Part shown: piece by piece, positions 10,780 through 22,616 of the stretch
How the letters are laid out: each line of letters opens with the position of its first letter
Numbering within the stretch: position 1 is the stretch's first letter
Source: Legionella rowbothamii
GTDB taxonomy: Bacteria; Pseudomonadota; Gammaproteobacteria; Legionellales; Legionellaceae
Assembly (NCBI RefSeq): GCF_900639985.1
Contig: NZ_CAAAIM010000001.1
Coordinates: 930,001-994,000 of the forward strand
DNA length: 64,000 bases
Reading direction: 5' to 3'
The notes under the pieces: model-generated
Seen by the model: only the letters and a program-made list of their open reading frames with translations
Told to the model about the DNA's origin: nothing
The model's database searches: none
Position numbers and translations under genes: made by a program

Positions 10780-10957
10780 CATTTTCTCCTTAAAATACTG
10801 ATGTCTATCTTATAGACTAGCAGATTTCTTATGAAATTGTAGCTTGACATTAAATTAGCCAACAAGGACGCAAAATTGGAATATCCTACAAAGCTTAGCT
10901 AGCATTAGTTATACCCTTATAATTAAATAACTATAAGAAACCCAGAGGGAGAAAGGA

Positions 10958-11581
10958 ATGTTCTTTAAAATTTTTACGGATAAATCCTCTAAGAGAAAAA
11001 ATGAGTTTGATATCAAACTTAATGAAGCAATCGAATTAATCAGAAACAATCAGTCCATCGTTGCAGAACGAGTATTAGAAGTTCTAGAATCTAATCTAGT
11101 TACAGTAAATTCTTTTTTTAATATCTCACACAGTTATTATCAACAAATACAAGAAGATTTGTTACAGGAAGAGAAAATTACTATTCCGTCAGATTACCCA
11201 CCTTCCGATGAAACCGTAAAAATTATTGAAGGAAAATACTCAGGAATTATTTACGACGATCAACATATCTATTTAAGCTCAGATCGCACAGTAGAAGAAA
11301 TAGCCAGCACCTTGGTTCATGAAATCTGTCACTACCTTAATAGCGAGATTTTTAGACAAGAACAGAAAAACAGTTCATCTCTACTCTATAGATACAAAGA
11401 TGAAGTACGTTCATTTACTGCAGAAAAAATCTTTGAGCGGAATGGTCATTGTATACTGCGTAGCCATATGAGGAACATTCATGCTCACGTGACTCGGGTT
11501 TATCCAGAGTTTGTGGATCCGGACATGGATATGCAGAAAGTTGGGTATGTTTATTCTTGTTATGATACTCCGATAAAGTAG
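10958..11581 (+). CDS. Small putative zinc metalloprotease (HExxH)
   Basis: This 207-residue soluble protein has no signal peptide. It has the zincin signature HEICH at residues 121-125, preceded by an alpha-helical stretch and followed by a Glu-containing helix (near 149-157) that could supply the third zinc ligand. A basic N-terminus is followed by a predicted helical region. The start is ATG with AGAGGGAGA close upstream. It is convergent with ccmI and shares no operon. The family is not recognised. Peptidase activity is predicted from the motif only. A translocated or cytoplasmic stress peptidase are both possible. Confidence 0.75.
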   Translation: MFFKIFTDKSSKRKNEFDIKLNEAIELIRNNQSIVAERVLEVLESNLVTVNSFFNISHSYYQQIQEDLLQEEKITIPSDYPPSDETVKIIEGKYSGIIYDDQHIYLSSDRTVEEIASTLVHEICHYLNSEIFRQEQKNSSSLLYRYKDEVRSFTAEKIFERNGHCILRSHMRNIHAHVTRVYPEFVDPDMDMQKVGYVYSCYDTPIK

Positions 11582-11592
11582 TCTTATATTTT

Positions 11593-11620
11593 GCGCAGCA
11601 TCATTAGGAATTCGCTGCGC
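11593..11620. terminator. GC-rich hairpin between convergent genes
   Basis: GCGCAGC at 11593-11599 pairs with GCTGCGC at 11614-11620, in the 51-base gap between the convergent HExxH gene and ccmI. Its position suggests a shared bidirectional transcript end, but no clear T tract follows on either strand. Confidence 0.35.
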
Positions 11621-11632
11621 TCTGAATCCCAC

Positions 11633-12316
11633 TCACTCTATATTTGTCTCTTTAAGCTTAATCTGCTCTTCCGCCTTAGCAATAGCCTTGCGAATCGCTT
11701 GAGCCTCTTCAGACTGCTGAGGAGCTAACTTAAGTAAACGTTGCCAATAAGCGATAGCATCCTCGTAAGCACGACTTACATAAGCATTCATCGCCATCAT
11801 TGCTAGAGCATCGGGTTGATTAGGATTATTTTTTAATAAATTAACAAAAATATGTGTAACTTGCTCAGTAAACTGTCGATTATTTAATACCCATAAACTG
11901 TGTGCATAATTAACAGCATATTGCTCATCCTTCGGGTCAAATTGATAAGCCTTCGCAAAAGCATCTACTGCGTTTTGTTTTTCTTCTTGACCAGTGTACA
12001 AACGACCTAAAAGATACCAACCTTTCGCACTCTTAGGCGTATCATCCAATTTGGCACGTAGCTTAGTGATTAACTCTTGGGGGCTTTTAATCGATTTAAG
12101 CATAGCATTTGCTTTCTGCTGGTTTTCTTGAAATTGTAAATAGTCCTGCCACTTGTCAAATCCACCCCAATTGAAATAGCCAGTAAATGTCAGGATAAAA
12201 ATAATTGGGACTAATAATAAACTAGCAAGCCAATGGCGTCTTAAAGGGTAAATAATTACCATACTAGCTAAAAGAGTGAGTGTAACGAGTAACGCTAATA
12301 ACCACCATTCATTCAT
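11633..12316 (-). CDS. ccmI: Cytochrome c maturation protein CcmI (TPR)
   Basis: CcmI holds apocytochrome c for the haem lyase. The 227-residue protein begins with two close hydrophobic segments (about residues 5-50), followed by a periplasmic region with tetratricopeptide-like helices, including GWYLLGRLYTGQ and an A-x-AYQFDP repeat. It is shorter than the long two-part CcmI of many bacteria. It is the last gene of the ccm operon, one base after ccmH. Confidence 0.9.
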   Translation of the reverse strand: MNEWWLLALLVTLTLLASMVIIYPLRRHWLASLLLVPIIFILTFTGYFNWGGFDKWQDYLQFQENQQKANAMLKSIKSPQELITKLRAKLDDTPKSAKGWYLLGRLYTGQEEKQNAVDAFAKAYQFDPKDEQYAVNYAHSLWVLNNRQFTEQVTHIFVNLLKNNPNQPDALAMMAMNAYVSRAYEDAIAYWQRLLKLAPQQSEEAQAIRKAIAKAEEQIKLKETNIE

Positions 12317-12317
12317 A

Positions 12318-12728
12318 TTAAGGACTCACTGAGATTTTTTTCTTAGCAAAACAAGTTCGCCAAAAAATCAAAAAACCTAAAATTAAAAATAAAACCGGAC
12401 CAAACCACAATAAATAAGTTATTGCTTTAACAGGAGGCTTAAACAGAATAAAATCTCCATAGCGCGCGGTAAGATAATCGGTAATTTCACTGTCACTCTT
12501 CCCTTCCTTCACTAACTGATAGACCTGCCCTCTTAAATCTTTGGCCAGCTCCGCATTGGAATCCGCTAAATCCTGGTTTTGACATACCAGACATCGTAAA
12601 TCTTTTAACAAATGGTGAAATTGGGCTTCTTTTTTTACTGAGTCTAAAGGGTACATCCCATTCGCCCAAACACAGGTTGGGACTAAAATCACCGAGAGCA
12701 AAACATAAATCCACTGTAAGCGCTTCAT
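12318..12728 (-). CDS. ccmH: Cytochrome c maturation thiol oxidoreductase CcmH
   Basis: CcmH reduces and presents the CxxCH cysteines of apocytochrome c. The ATG at 12728 overlaps the ccmG stop (ATGA) and begins a clear signal peptide. A longer reading from 12776 would add 16 non-conserved residues and is rejected. The 136-residue protein has the family motif LRCLVCQNQ with Cys46 and Cys49, then a C-terminal membrane anchor. Confidence 0.95.
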   Translation of the reverse strand: MKRLQWIYVLLSVILVPTCVWANGMYPLDSVKKEAQFHHLLKDLRCLVCQNQDLADSNAELAKDLRGQVYQLVKEGKSDSEITDYLTARYGDFILFKPPVKAITYLLWFGPVLFLILGFLIFWRTCFAKKKISVSP

Positions 12729-13261
12729 GCCGTTTGCTCCAGCTGTTTGATCAAAGGTAAGACTTCCTTTTGCCACAATTCTTGATTCATAGCTCCAGCA
12801 TGGCGATAACGAATCACTCCTTTTTTATCAATAACAAAAGTTTCCGGTGCACCATAAACACCTAAGTCAATTGCAGCACGCCCGTCTCGATCTTGCATTA
12901 CTAACTTATAAGGATTTCCCCATTGGCTTAGCCATTGCAATGCATCCTCAGGCTTGTCTTTATAATTTAACCCATAAATAGGCACACCTTCACGTGCTAA
13001 TTGCAGCATGAAAACTTGCTCGTCACTACAGGCTGCACACCAACTGGCCCAGACATTTAATAAAACGACGTGATCACGAATTTTCTGAGAGCTAAAAGAG
13101 GACTCAGGATGATGCAATTCAGGTAGTGTAAACTCAGGCACCAATTTTCCTACTTGCACTGAAGGCAAATTGCGGGGATTTAAAGAAAGCCCGCGCCAAA
13201 GAAAAATACTCAATAAAATAAAAAGCACTATAGGAATTATTCTCCATCCTATTTTTCTCAT
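12725..13261 (-). CDS. ccmG: Thiol:disulfide interchange protein CcmG/DsbE
   Basis: This membrane-anchored periplasmic thioredoxin supplies reducing equivalents to the apocytochrome ligation module. The 178 residues start with one transmembrane anchor. The thioredoxin-like active site is WASWCAAC with Cys75 and Cys78. The cis-proline region (VYGAPETFVID) is intact. It overlaps ccmF upstream and ccmH downstream by four bases each. Confidence 0.96.
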   Translation of the reverse strand: MRKIGWRIIPIVLFILLSIFLWRGLSLNPRNLPSVQVGKLVPEFTLPELHHPESSFSSQKIRDHVVLLNVWASWCAACSDEQVFMLQLAREGVPIYGLNYKDKPEDALQWLSQWGNPYKLVMQDRDGRAAIDLGVYGAPETFVIDKKGVIRYRHAGAMNQELWQKEVLPLIKQLEQTA

Positions 13262-15198
13262 ACTGAGGCCCCCGCTGTTTGTCTTTTTTGATAATACCGT
13301 CTGTCAGTCAAAGCAAAAAAACCGCCGGCTAAAATCATAAATCCACCAGCCCAAATCCAGCGCACAAAGGGTTTATAATAAAGACGAACCGACCAAGAAT
13401 CTCCATTTAAAGGCTCACCTAAGGCAACATAAATGTCTCGAAACGGAGTAACATCAATTGCCGACTCAGTCATTGCCATTTGTCCAATAGTATAGAGTCT
13501 TTTTTCCGGATAAATAAGCTTTGCCTGGCCATGATGAGTGATGTTAAATTGAGCCTGTGTTCCCTTATAGTTGGGGCCATCTAAAGGTTTTTGATTTACA
13601 AACTCAATAGAGTACCCAACCAAATCGATTTTTTTCCCTGGTTGCATCTGTACGTCATCTTGCACGCCATAAGCAGTAGAAACAGCAATACCAATCACTG
13701 AAGCAGCAACGCCGAAATGCGCCAATACCATGCCCCAATAAGCTTGACCAACACCAGTAAAACCACCGCGCTCTTTGATGCGTTTAATCACCGCCTTGGT
13801 GGTACTTAACACAATCCAAGTTGCTAAAATCAATCCCAAAAAGGCTGAAGCATCAAATTCATGATGAGTCAGTAACAATAAGGCGCACGGTAGCGCAATA
13901 CTCAACACAGCCACGCTCCATAATTTCTTGAATATGCCCGTCCAGCTATCTGAGTGCCATTTTAAATGAATACCCAATCCCATCAGCAACAACATAGGAA
14001 TCATTAATGGAACAAACACGGCATTAAAATAAGGAGCCCCTACCGATAATTTACCTAAACCCAAACCTTCAACCAGTAATGGATAGACTGTCCCCATGAG
14101 AACTGTGAGCATAATCACTACTAGAAATACATTATTCAAGAGTAAGGCGCTTTCACGTGATAAAGGGCTAGGGTTATTCGTTGCATGCAGTGTTTGAGCA
14201 CGAAAGAGGAACAACAACAAGGAACCACCAATAACCAACAATAAAAAGCCTAAAATAAATAAACCTCGTTGTGGATCCACTGCAAAAGCATGCACAGAAG
14301 TGAGCACACCTGAACGTACCAAAAACGTACCAATGAGGCTTAAAGAAAAGGCTGCAATGGCCAAAAGCATAGTCCAGGCTTTAAATTGCTGGCGCTGTTC
14401 AGTTACTGCCAAAGAATGCAATAAAGCTGTTCCCACAAGCCAAGGCATAAAGGAAGCATTTTCAACTGGGTCCCAGAACCACCAACCGCCCCAGCCTAGC
14501 TCTCGGTAAGCCCACCAACTGCCCAAAGTAATTCCAGCCGTCAAGCAACACCAAGCAGCTAAAGTCCAAGGCCTAGTCCATTTAGACCAGCTACTTTCAA
14601 CTTTCCCAGCCCATAAGGCCGCAATAGCAAAAGCAAAAGCCACTGAAAAGCCGACATAGCCCATGTACAACATGGGCGGATGGAATAAAAATCCCGGGTC
14701 TTGTAATAAAGGATTTAAATCACGGCCCTGGGTATTTAACACTTGGAATTGTCGTAAAAAAGGATTCGAGGTCGTTAATAAAAAGAGAATAAAACCTATA
14801 CTTAACCATCCTAGAACAACAAGTACGCGCGTACGCATTTCTTTATCTAAGCCTGAACTAAAGCAGGCCACCATCAAGGTCCAAAAACTCAAAATCGCAA
14901 CCCAAAGCAGCATCGAACCTTCATGCCCACCCCATACAGCGCACAACTTATAAAACCAGGGTAAGGCAACACTGGAATTACTCATCACATAGATGACAGA
15001 GAAATCATCTTTTAAAAAACAAATAGTAAGAAGAATGTAGGTCAATGCGATAAATAAAAACTGGGTAACAACATAGGATTTTGCTGCATCCATCCACTCA
15101 GGCCGTTTTAATTGCAAGCCGATTAAAGGGATTACGGCTAAAGCCAGGGAGGCCATTAATGCCAGAATAAGAGAAAAAAGTCCTAACTCAGCAATCAT
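13258..15198 (-). CDS. ccmF: Haem lyase subunit CcmF
   Basis: CcmF is the large membrane component that attaches haem to apocytochrome c. The 646-residue protein has many transmembrane segments. It carries the tryptophan-rich WWD haem-handling signature [19 protein letters not shown] near residue 230. The length is normal. It overlaps ccmE and ccmG, consistent with one polycistronic transcript. Confidence 0.97.
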   Translation of the reverse strand: MIAELGLFSLILALMASLALAVIPLIGLQLKRPEWMDAAKSYVVTQFLFIALTYILLTICFLKDDFSVIYVMSNSSVALPWFYKLCAVWGGHEGSMLLWVAILSFWTLMVACFSSGLDKEMRTRVLVVLGWLSIGFILFLLTTSNPFLRQFQVLNTQGRDLNPLLQDPGFLFHPPMLYMGYVGFSVAFAFAIAALWAGKVESSWSKWTRPWTLAAWCCLTAGITLGSWWAYRELGWGGWWFWDPVENASFMPWLVGTALLHSLAVTEQRQQFKAWTMLLAIAAFSLSLIGTFLVRSGVLTSVHAFAVDPQRGLFILGFLLLVIGGSLLLFLFRAQTLHATNNPSPLSRESALLLNNVFLVVIMLTVLMGTVYPLLVEGLGLGKLSVGAPYFNAVFVPLMIPMLLLMGLGIHLKWHSDSWTGIFKKLWSVAVLSIALPCALLLLTHHEFDASAFLGLILATWIVLSTTKAVIKRIKERGGFTGVGQAYWGMVLAHFGVAASVIGIAVSTAYGVQDDVQMQPGKKIDLVGYSIEFVNQKPLDGPNYKGTQAQFNITHHGQAKLIYPEKRLYTIGQMAMTESAIDVTPFRDIYVALGEPLNGDSWSVRLYYKPFVRWIWAGGFMILAGGFFALTDRRYYQKRQTAGASV

Positions 15199-15626
15199 GA
15201 GTTCACCTTTGGCGCTAATGCCGCTTTTACTTCAGGGGGCATGTACTTTTCATCATGTTTTGCCAGTACACGAGTTGCCTGAACATGCTGGTTATCAATT
15301 AATTGTCCTTCCACCACAACCCCCTGCCCTTCACGAAATAAATCAGGCAAAATACCGGTATGAACTACAGTGATAGTTTGCCTCAAATCAGTGACCTTAA
15401 ACTCAACCCTTAAGCCTTCTTTGGCCCGCACTAATGAGCCTTTTTCAACCATTCCTCCCACTCTAATCGCTTGTTTAGCTGGCGCTTTGCCCTCTGCAAT
15501 TTGGGTCGGAGTATAAAATAAACTGATATTTTGCCTTAAGGCATATAAGACCAAGCCTGAAGCTATAGATAAGGCAATAAAAGCAGACAATAAAATCAAA
15601 AGCTTACGTTTGCGAGCTGGATTCAT
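15195..15626 (-). CDS. ccmE: Haem chaperone CcmE
   Basis: CcmE carries haem covalently in the periplasm from CcmABCD to the CcmF lyase. The 143-residue protein has one N-terminal membrane anchor and an OB-fold with VRVGGMV. The haem-attachment signature is [11 protein letters not shown], with His124 and the nearby Tyr128. Its ATG shares one base with the ccmD stop (TAATG). Confidence 0.97.
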   Translation of the reverse strand: MNPARKRKLLILLSAFIALSIASGLVLYALRQNISLFYTPTQIAEGKAPAKQAIRVGGMVEKGSLVRAKEGLRVEFKVTDLRQTITVVHTGILPDLFREGQGVVVEGQLIDNQHVQATRVLAKHDEKYMPPEVKAALAPKVNS

Positions 15627-15784
15627 TAGCGTTTAAACCATTGTTGTAGTTTTTGACGTGTTTGTTTCTTTTTCCATTTCATCCCTAAAAGGTTCATCAC
15701 TAAGACTACAGAAACTAAACTATAAGCAGGCCAAACATAGATGGAGTACCCACCCATTGTTAACCATTCATAAAACTGACTCAC
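15626..15784 (-). CDS. ccmD: Haem exporter subunit CcmD (small membrane protein)
   Basis: This short reading frame has 52 codons plus stop. It starts at a GTG overlapping the ccmC stop (GTGA) and ends in the TAATG that begins ccmE. The protein begins with [17 protein letters not shown], the hallmark region of CcmD. One transmembrane segment follows, then a Lys/Arg-rich tail. CcmD stabilises the CcmC-CcmE haem-loading complex. Position, motif and topology all agree. The non-ATG start and small size make it easy to miss. Confidence 0.93.
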   Translation of the reverse strand: MSQFYEWLTMGGYSIYVWPAYSLVSVVLVMNLLGMKWKKKQTRQKLQQWFKR

Positions 15785-16524
15785 TTAACTTCCCCTTCAA
15801 ATTGAACCTTAACCCAAGCTTGTCTTTTTTCTCTAAGTAACAGCTCTTGACGTGCTTTTTCTAAAATAATCCACAATGCATATAAGAAAAATCCGATAAT
15901 GCTCAACAGAAGTGGATACAACATACTGCCGTCAATCTTGGGCTTCGCAAACACCGATAAAGTAGAACCTTGATGTAGCGTGTTCCACCAATAAACTGAG
16001 TAATGAATTATAGGCAAATCAATTAAACCGACTAAAGTTAAAATAGCGATAATACGATCCCCGTCTTCTTTGTTTTTTACCGCTTGGTGTGTGGCTAAAA
16101 TCGCTGCGTAGAGTAATAAAAGAATTAGTTCAGAGGTTAATCGAGCATCCCAAACCCACCAGGCACCCCACATCGGTTTACCCCAAATGCTACCAGTTAC
16201 CAAGGCGAGAAACGCCATGCATGCTCCAAATTGAGCCACTTGATTAATCAGCAAGCCCGCGATTTTAATCCGCCAAACTAAGAGTAAAACGGCCAGAAAC
16301 CCCATCCATCCATAAAGTGCCATAGATAAAAAAGCACTGGGTACATGAACGTAAATAATACGAAAGGCATCACCCTGTTGATAGTCAGGAGGAGTAAAAG
16401 CAAGCCCCCAAACAATTCCTACGATTAGAGTAAGTACTGCACTTAATGAAAGCCAGGGAAGCAAACGCCCAGTATATTCATAGAATGATTTTGGCGAAGC
16501 CAATTGATATAATATTTTCCACAT
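15781..16524 (-). CDS. ccmC: Haem exporter permease CcmC
   Basis: CcmC transfers haem to CcmE at the outer face of the inner membrane. I start it at the ATG at 16524 (MWKILYQLASPKS), which aligns with the family N-terminus. An upstream TTG at 16542 would add six residues. The 247-residue protein has six membrane segments and the WWD signature WGAWWVWDARLTSE. It overlaps ccmD by four bases. Confidence 0.96.
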   Translation of the reverse strand: MWKILYQLASPKSFYEYTGRLLPWLSLSAVLTLIVGIVWGLAFTPPDYQQGDAFRIIYVHVPSAFLSMALYGWMGFLAVLLLVWRIKIAGLLINQVAQFGACMAFLALVTGSIWGKPMWGAWWVWDARLTSELILLLLYAAILATHQAVKNKEDGDRIIAILTLVGLIDLPIIHYSVYWWNTLHQGSTLSVFAKPKIDGSMLYPLLLSIIGFFLYALWIILEKARQELLLREKRQAWVKVQFEGEVK

Positions 16525-16596
16525 AGGAATAAAGGAAGTCAAAAAAAGACGGATTTTATCATGTAACTGAGCTTTCGCAAAATGGGCACTCTATTG

Positions 16597-17277
16597 TTAC
16601 TCTGCATGACTGATTCGGATCACCCCAGTAATGGCATAAGGCAAAAAACCTACCGCAATCACCGACATAGCCAACAATAATGCTAAATAGCCATTTACTG
16701 GTAAAGATTGCATGGCAACATGCAAGGTTCCACTGCCAAAAATAAGTAAGGGTAAGGTTAACGGTAATAATATTAATGCCATCAATACACCTCTCTGATT
16801 ACTTCCAGCGCCAAAAGCTGCAACCAAAGCACATAAAAACAATAAAGCTGGCGTACCACATAGGATAGTCAAAGCCAAAATCCAGGTTTCCCAGGCTGTT
16901 AGAGAAAATAAGAGTGCGACTAATGGGCATAAAATCAATAAAGGGAGTAAAAGAAACAACCAATGAGCAATTACCTTAGCACAAACCATTAAGGGTAATG
17001 ATTGTCCTGAAACCAACCATTGCTCAATCACCCCTTGCTCATAGTCTTGCTGAAACAAGCGTTCAGCGGACAATAACATGGATAAAAGTATTGCCATCCA
17101 GACTAATCCAGGAGCAATAGTTCTTAATAATTCAATTTCAGGCTTCAGGGTTAAAGGAAACATAAACAAGAAGATAAGCAAAAAAAGGCAGGAATTAACC
17201 AGAAAGCGAATCTGCCGTACTTGAATTAATAATTCGCGTTTGCACTGATTTTTGAATAAAGAAATAGCGGAGCTCAT
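16597..17277 (-). CDS. ccmB: Haem exporter permease CcmB
   Basis: CcmB is the membrane partner of the CcmA ATPase in the CcmABCD haem-release complex. The 226-residue protein has six hydrophobic segments. It includes the conserved region FQQDYEQGVIEQWLVSGQS and the later GTPALLFLCALVAAFG stretch. Its start overlaps ccmA by four bases. A 72-base gap separates it from ccmC. Confidence 0.95.
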   Translation of the reverse strand: MSSAISLFKNQCKRELLIQVRQIRFLVNSCLFLLIFLFMFPLTLKPEIELLRTIAPGLVWMAILLSMLLSAERLFQQDYEQGVIEQWLVSGQSLPLMVCAKVIAHWLFLLLPLLILCPLVALLFSLTAWETWILALTILCGTPALLFLCALVAAFGAGSNQRGVLMALILLPLTLPLLIFGSGTLHVAMQSLPVNGYLALLLAMSVIAVGFLPYAITGVIRISHAE

Positions 17278-17870
17278 AACCTATGCTCCTGATAATCAGT
17301 CGAGTTCAACGGTAATTTTTGATGGGAGGTAAGCAAAATAGCCCCTCCCTGTTTTCTGTGCTCTTCTACTTTAGTCATGATAATTTCTAAAGCGGTATCA
17401 TCTAAGGCAACCAAAGGTTCATCTAACAACCACAGTTTAGCATTGGTCATCCACAAGCGTAATAAGCCAACCTGTCTACGCTGCCCAGCAGATAATAGTA
17501 CACAAGGTTGATCCAAATGAGCTTGTAACTTGAAAGTTGCGGCTAACTCGTCAATCGGCTGCTTTTTATAGTGCAGATCAAACAAACAGTTCTCCCTTAA
17601 AGTTAAATTAGGATTTATGCCTGTTTTATGCCCCACAAAGCATATTTGACGTTGATATTCAGCTAAATCATGATGAATATTTTTTTGAGCAAAATGTATT
17701 TCCCCCTCAGCAGGACGATATAAACCGGCGATCAATTTGAGTAAAGTGGTCTTTCCCGCACCATTTGCCCCCTGAAGATGGAGTAAGCCTCCCGCGGGCA
17801 AATGCAAAGCAACATTATTTAGCAAAGGTTGCTCTTGATAATCAAAGCTGAGATTAATTACATCAAGCAT
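17274..17870 (-). CDS. ccmA: Haem exporter ATPase CcmA
   Basis: This ABC ATPase powers release of haem-loaded CcmE. I start it at the ATG at 17870 (MLDVINLSF), which matches the family start. An upstream start at 17957 would add 29 unrelated residues. The 198-residue protein has Walker A GANGAGKTT, the ABC signature LSAGQRRQ and Walker B LWLLDEP. It is the first gene of the ccmABCDEFGHI operon. It is divergent from sohB across a 237-base gap that should hold both promoters. Confidence 0.95.
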   Translation of the reverse strand: MLDVINLSFDYQEQPLLNNVALHLPAGGLLHLQGANGAGKTTLLKLIAGLYRPAEGEIHFAQKNIHHDLAEYQRQICFVGHKTGINPNLTLRENCLFDLHYKKQPIDELAATFKLQAHLDQPCVLLSAGQRRQVGLLRLWMTNAKLWLLDEPLVALDDTALEIIMTKVEEHRKQGGAILLTSHQKLPLNSTDYQEHRL

Positions 17871-18107
17871 GAAATATGAGTCATTATTAGAAAGTATGCA
17901 TGGTACTAAAACCACTGTCTGTTGACAATTCGTAACATGAAGCATCCCTTGCTGCATAATAAAATAACTTGTATAGAAACCAGAAAAAATCTCTAACTAT
18001 CAGTGAAGTAGCTATTCGCCTGCTTTTTTTAGAATTCACGCTTTTTGGCCTTGCACATATCCCTATTGACCGCCATAATCAGGCTTTATTTATTAGAAAG
18101 GACTGCA

Positions 18108-19049
18108 ATGGAATTCTTGAGTCAATATGGTTTATTCCTTTTAAAATCCATCACTGTGGTTATTGCCTTTTTGGTGGTTTTTGCCGGATTTTTTTCAATG
18201 AGCAAAAAACCCAAAGGTAAATTAGAGATTACCTCCTTAAATGACCATTATGAGCATTTGCATTCACTAATGAGCAAGGAAATTTTTGGCAAGAAAATAC
18301 CTAAGAAAAAAAATAAGAAAAAAGACTCCAAGCGTCCCTCACTTTATGTGATTGACTTTCATGGCGATATTAAAGCATCGCAAGTGGAGCAGCTCCGTGA
18401 AGAAATCACCGCTGTTCTTTCAGTTGCTACTTCGGAGGATGAGGTTTTAATCCGCTTGGATAGTCCTGGAGGTGTAGTGAATAGCTATGGTTTAGCAGCC
18501 TCTCAATTGCAGCGTATTCGCGATAGAAAAATCCCCCTTACCGTGAGTATTGATAAAATTGCAGCGAGTGGTGGTTACTTGATGGCCTGTGTTGCTAATC
18601 ACATTATTGCAGCTCCTTTTGCAATTATTGGCTCCATAGGTGTTGTGGCACAAATTCCTAATTTCCACCGTTGGCTTAAAAATCATAATGTTGATGTAGA
18701 GTTATTAACTGCTGGAGAATATAAGCGTACTATAACCATGTTTGGGGAAAATACCGAAAAAGGCCGTAAAAAATTTCAAGAAGATTTAGAAAAAATACAT
18801 GCTGCATTCAGAAAATATGTTGCCGCTAATCGTGAGCAATTAGATATGGATCAAATTGCTACAGGGGAACATTGGTTAGCTACTGATGCTTTAGATTTAA
18901 AACTTGTGGATAAATTAGCTACTAGTGATGAATACCTTATCGATAAACTAGCCGGGTATAAGGTATTCAAATTGGCCATTCCGCCAAAAACCTCTTTGGC
19001 AAATAAATTACTAAAACCCGCTATGAGATTCATGCATCCTTGGGCCTAA
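18108..19049 (+). CDS. sohB: Inner-membrane serine peptidase SohB
   Basis: SohB is a signal-peptide-peptidase-A-like (S49) protease anchored in the inner membrane. The ATG at 18108 has AAGGA at a good distance and gives the family start MEFLSQYG; upstream starts are not supported. The 313-residue protein has one N-terminal transmembrane segment. Beyond it lie a Lys-rich linker, the SPGG oxyanion-side motif, the nucleophile Ser154 in AASGGY and the general base Lys206 in GEYKRT. A good intrinsic terminator follows. Confidence 0.95.
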   Translation: MEFLSQYGLFLLKSITVVIAFLVVFAGFFSMSKKPKGKLEITSLNDHYEHLHSLMSKEIFGKKIPKKKNKKKDSKRPSLYVIDFHGDIKASQVEQLREEITAVLSVATSEDEVLIRLDSPGGVVNSYGLAASQLQRIRDRKIPLTVSIDKIAASGGYLMACVANHIIAAPFAIIGSIGVVAQIPNFHRWLKNHNVDVELLTAGEYKRTITMFGENTEKGRKKFQEDLEKIHAAFRKYVAANREQLDMDQIATGEHWLATDALDLKLVDKLATSDEYLIDKLAGYKVFKLAIPPKTSLANKLLKPAMRFMHPWA

Positions 19050-19070
19050 TGCCAAAATCCGTGCCCCGCT

Positions 19071-19107
19071 CCCCGTATTACGACGTCGTCGAATACGGGG
19101 TATTTTT
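19071..19107 (+). terminator. Rho-independent terminator after sohB
   Basis: CCCCGTATT at 19071-19079 pairs perfectly with AATACGGGG at 19092-19100, and the loop is itself a short palindrome (CGACGTCG). A T-rich tail (TATTTTT) follows directly. It begins 22 bases after the sohB stop. Confidence 0.85.
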
Positions 19108-19210
19108 GCGCCTCAACTCGTTTTTATGTAAATCAGCAAATTTGTATTTAATAGTATATACTTAAATCAAATATTACCTAAACCGATGTTACAAAATGGA
19201 GTGACAAGAG

Positions 19211-19414
19211 ATGAGCGAGCCAAAATCAAAAATGCCTGATCTCAAAGAGCTGGCTTCAATGACAAGTAAATTATTCGGGGATATTAAAACGAGTGTTACT
19301 CAGATTATCCACGATTATAAAGAACAGCGTGCACAACCTGATGTAAGCGAAGAAGCTAAACCTGCAGAAACAAAAACCACAAACGAGTCTAAGTCGGAAG
19401 AAGAAAAAAAATAA
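19211..19414 (+). CDS. Small acidic hypothetical protein
   Basis: This protein has 67 residues. The start is ATG with GGAG 13 bases upstream. The N-terminal half is a predicted amphipathic helix (LKELASMTSKLFGDIKTSV). The C-terminal half is disordered and Glu/Lys/Thr-rich. There is no signal peptide or membrane span. The composition resembles small stress or phasin-like proteins, but I do not recognise a family. It stands alone after the sohB terminator. Confidence 0.7.
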   Translation: MSEPKSKMPDLKELASMTSKLFGDIKTSVTQIIHDYKEQRAQPDVSEEAKPAETKTTNESKSEEEKK

Positions 19415-19481
19415 TTGAATGAGCACACCTTAATGCGATACCTCACCTAGTTCATTAGGCATACCCTTAGAATGGGAGTAG

Positions 19482-19501
19482 GCTGGGCTGTAAAGCCCAG
19501 C
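19482..19501. repeat. Palindromic repeat, family R2
   Basis: GCTGGGCT-GTAA-AGCCCAGC is a perfect eight-base-arm palindrome. The same 20 bases occur exactly at 43291-43310, and a longer relative lies at 63572-63643. It sits in the gap between two convergent small genes. Confidence 0.7.
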
Positions 19502-19583
19502 ATCGGGGTTCGCAGAAACGTTGTTTGCTAGGCTTTACAATCATATACAACGCAGAACTTATTAACTTCCTTGTAGTCGCCTC

Positions 19584-20174
19584 TTAGCGATAGCAAACTA
19601 TAATCTTAAACGCCTCACATTGATTACCAAAACACAGTTCTCGACTACCTATAGTTTTAGTGGCCGCGACGTGTGTTTCTTTAGCAAAATGTTTCGCCCG
19701 CATATACCCCATACGTCGACAAAAAGAATGAGCCGCACGTGAACCACATCCTTTTTTCTTATCGTAACACCAATCTACACGATAATGGTCAAAACGTGGT
19801 ACAACATAACGTTTTTCACGGTAATGATAGGATTTAGGTGGTGTATGGGACAAATGAGAGACACAGCCGATAGTCATAAAACCATTACAACGCCAGCCTT
19901 TGCATTGCGCTTTGCTGGATATAAAATGAGTTAAGCCAATATTATATGCAATGACACTTTCGTTTGCTGACTCGTAGCCCATTATTTTACAATAGCGATT
20001 AGCCACAGCTTTACCACACTCTTTGCCATCAATCGTGCAATAATCGAGACGTTCACCTTGATATGTAGGATGCCAAAAACTGCGAAAAGCTTTATTTTGT
20101 GCTTCTGCGCCAGCATCTGACAGGAAGGAGCAAAATAAAAAGAAAGAAAGTATTATGTACCGGAAATTGCTCAT
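19584..20174 (-). CDS. Secreted Cys-rich protein with a duplicated domain
   Basis: This 196-residue protein has a clear signal peptide cleaved near residue 24. The mature part is two copies of one domain of about 75 residues. Each copy has D-x-C, then a CG, then an A-x-x-x-C-x-x-MGY segment, then a C-x-x-x-C-x-x-F-x-x-I-x-C ending. The first spans roughly residues 30-105 and the second 117-196. Equal cysteine spacing suggests conserved disulfides. It is predicted periplasmic or exported. I do not recognise a named function. It is monocistronic. Confidence 0.8.
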   Translation of the reverse strand: MSNFRYIILSFFLFCSFLSDAGAEAQNKAFRSFWHPTYQGERLDYCTIDGKECGKAVANRYCKIMGYESANESVIAYNIGLTHFISSKAQCKGWRCNGFMTIGCVSHLSHTPPKSYHYREKRYVVPRFDHYRVDWCYDKKKGCGSRAAHSFCRRMGYMRAKHFAKETHVAATKTIGSRELCFGNQCEAFKIIVCYR

Positions 20175-20313
20175 TAATACAGCCCATTAGCGATTATGAA
20201 CACATGTTAGCTTATGCGGCTAAGTGGTACAAGTGCAGAATGAGAAAAGGTGGAGGCAATAAGATTCTTGATGCCACATAATACGCCAGGTTCTCAAGAT
20301 AACGCAGACTTGT

Positions 20314-20338
20314 AAGGTTAGGCCTATGGCCCAACCTT
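20314..20338. repeat. Palindromic repeat, family R1
   Basis: AAGGTTAGGCC-TAT-GGCCCAACCTT is a near-perfect palindrome just after the nif3 stop on the minus strand. Relatives lie at 52958-52986 and 60804-60827. It could double as a transcript-end hairpin. Confidence 0.65.
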
Positions 20339-20354
20339 CAATTTTTGAGATTAT

Positions 20355-22616
<2,262 letters not shown>

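Noticed and set aside
16525-16542. Longer ccmC starting at TTG 16542
   Set aside because: The ATG at 16524 aligns with family members and the extra six residues do not.
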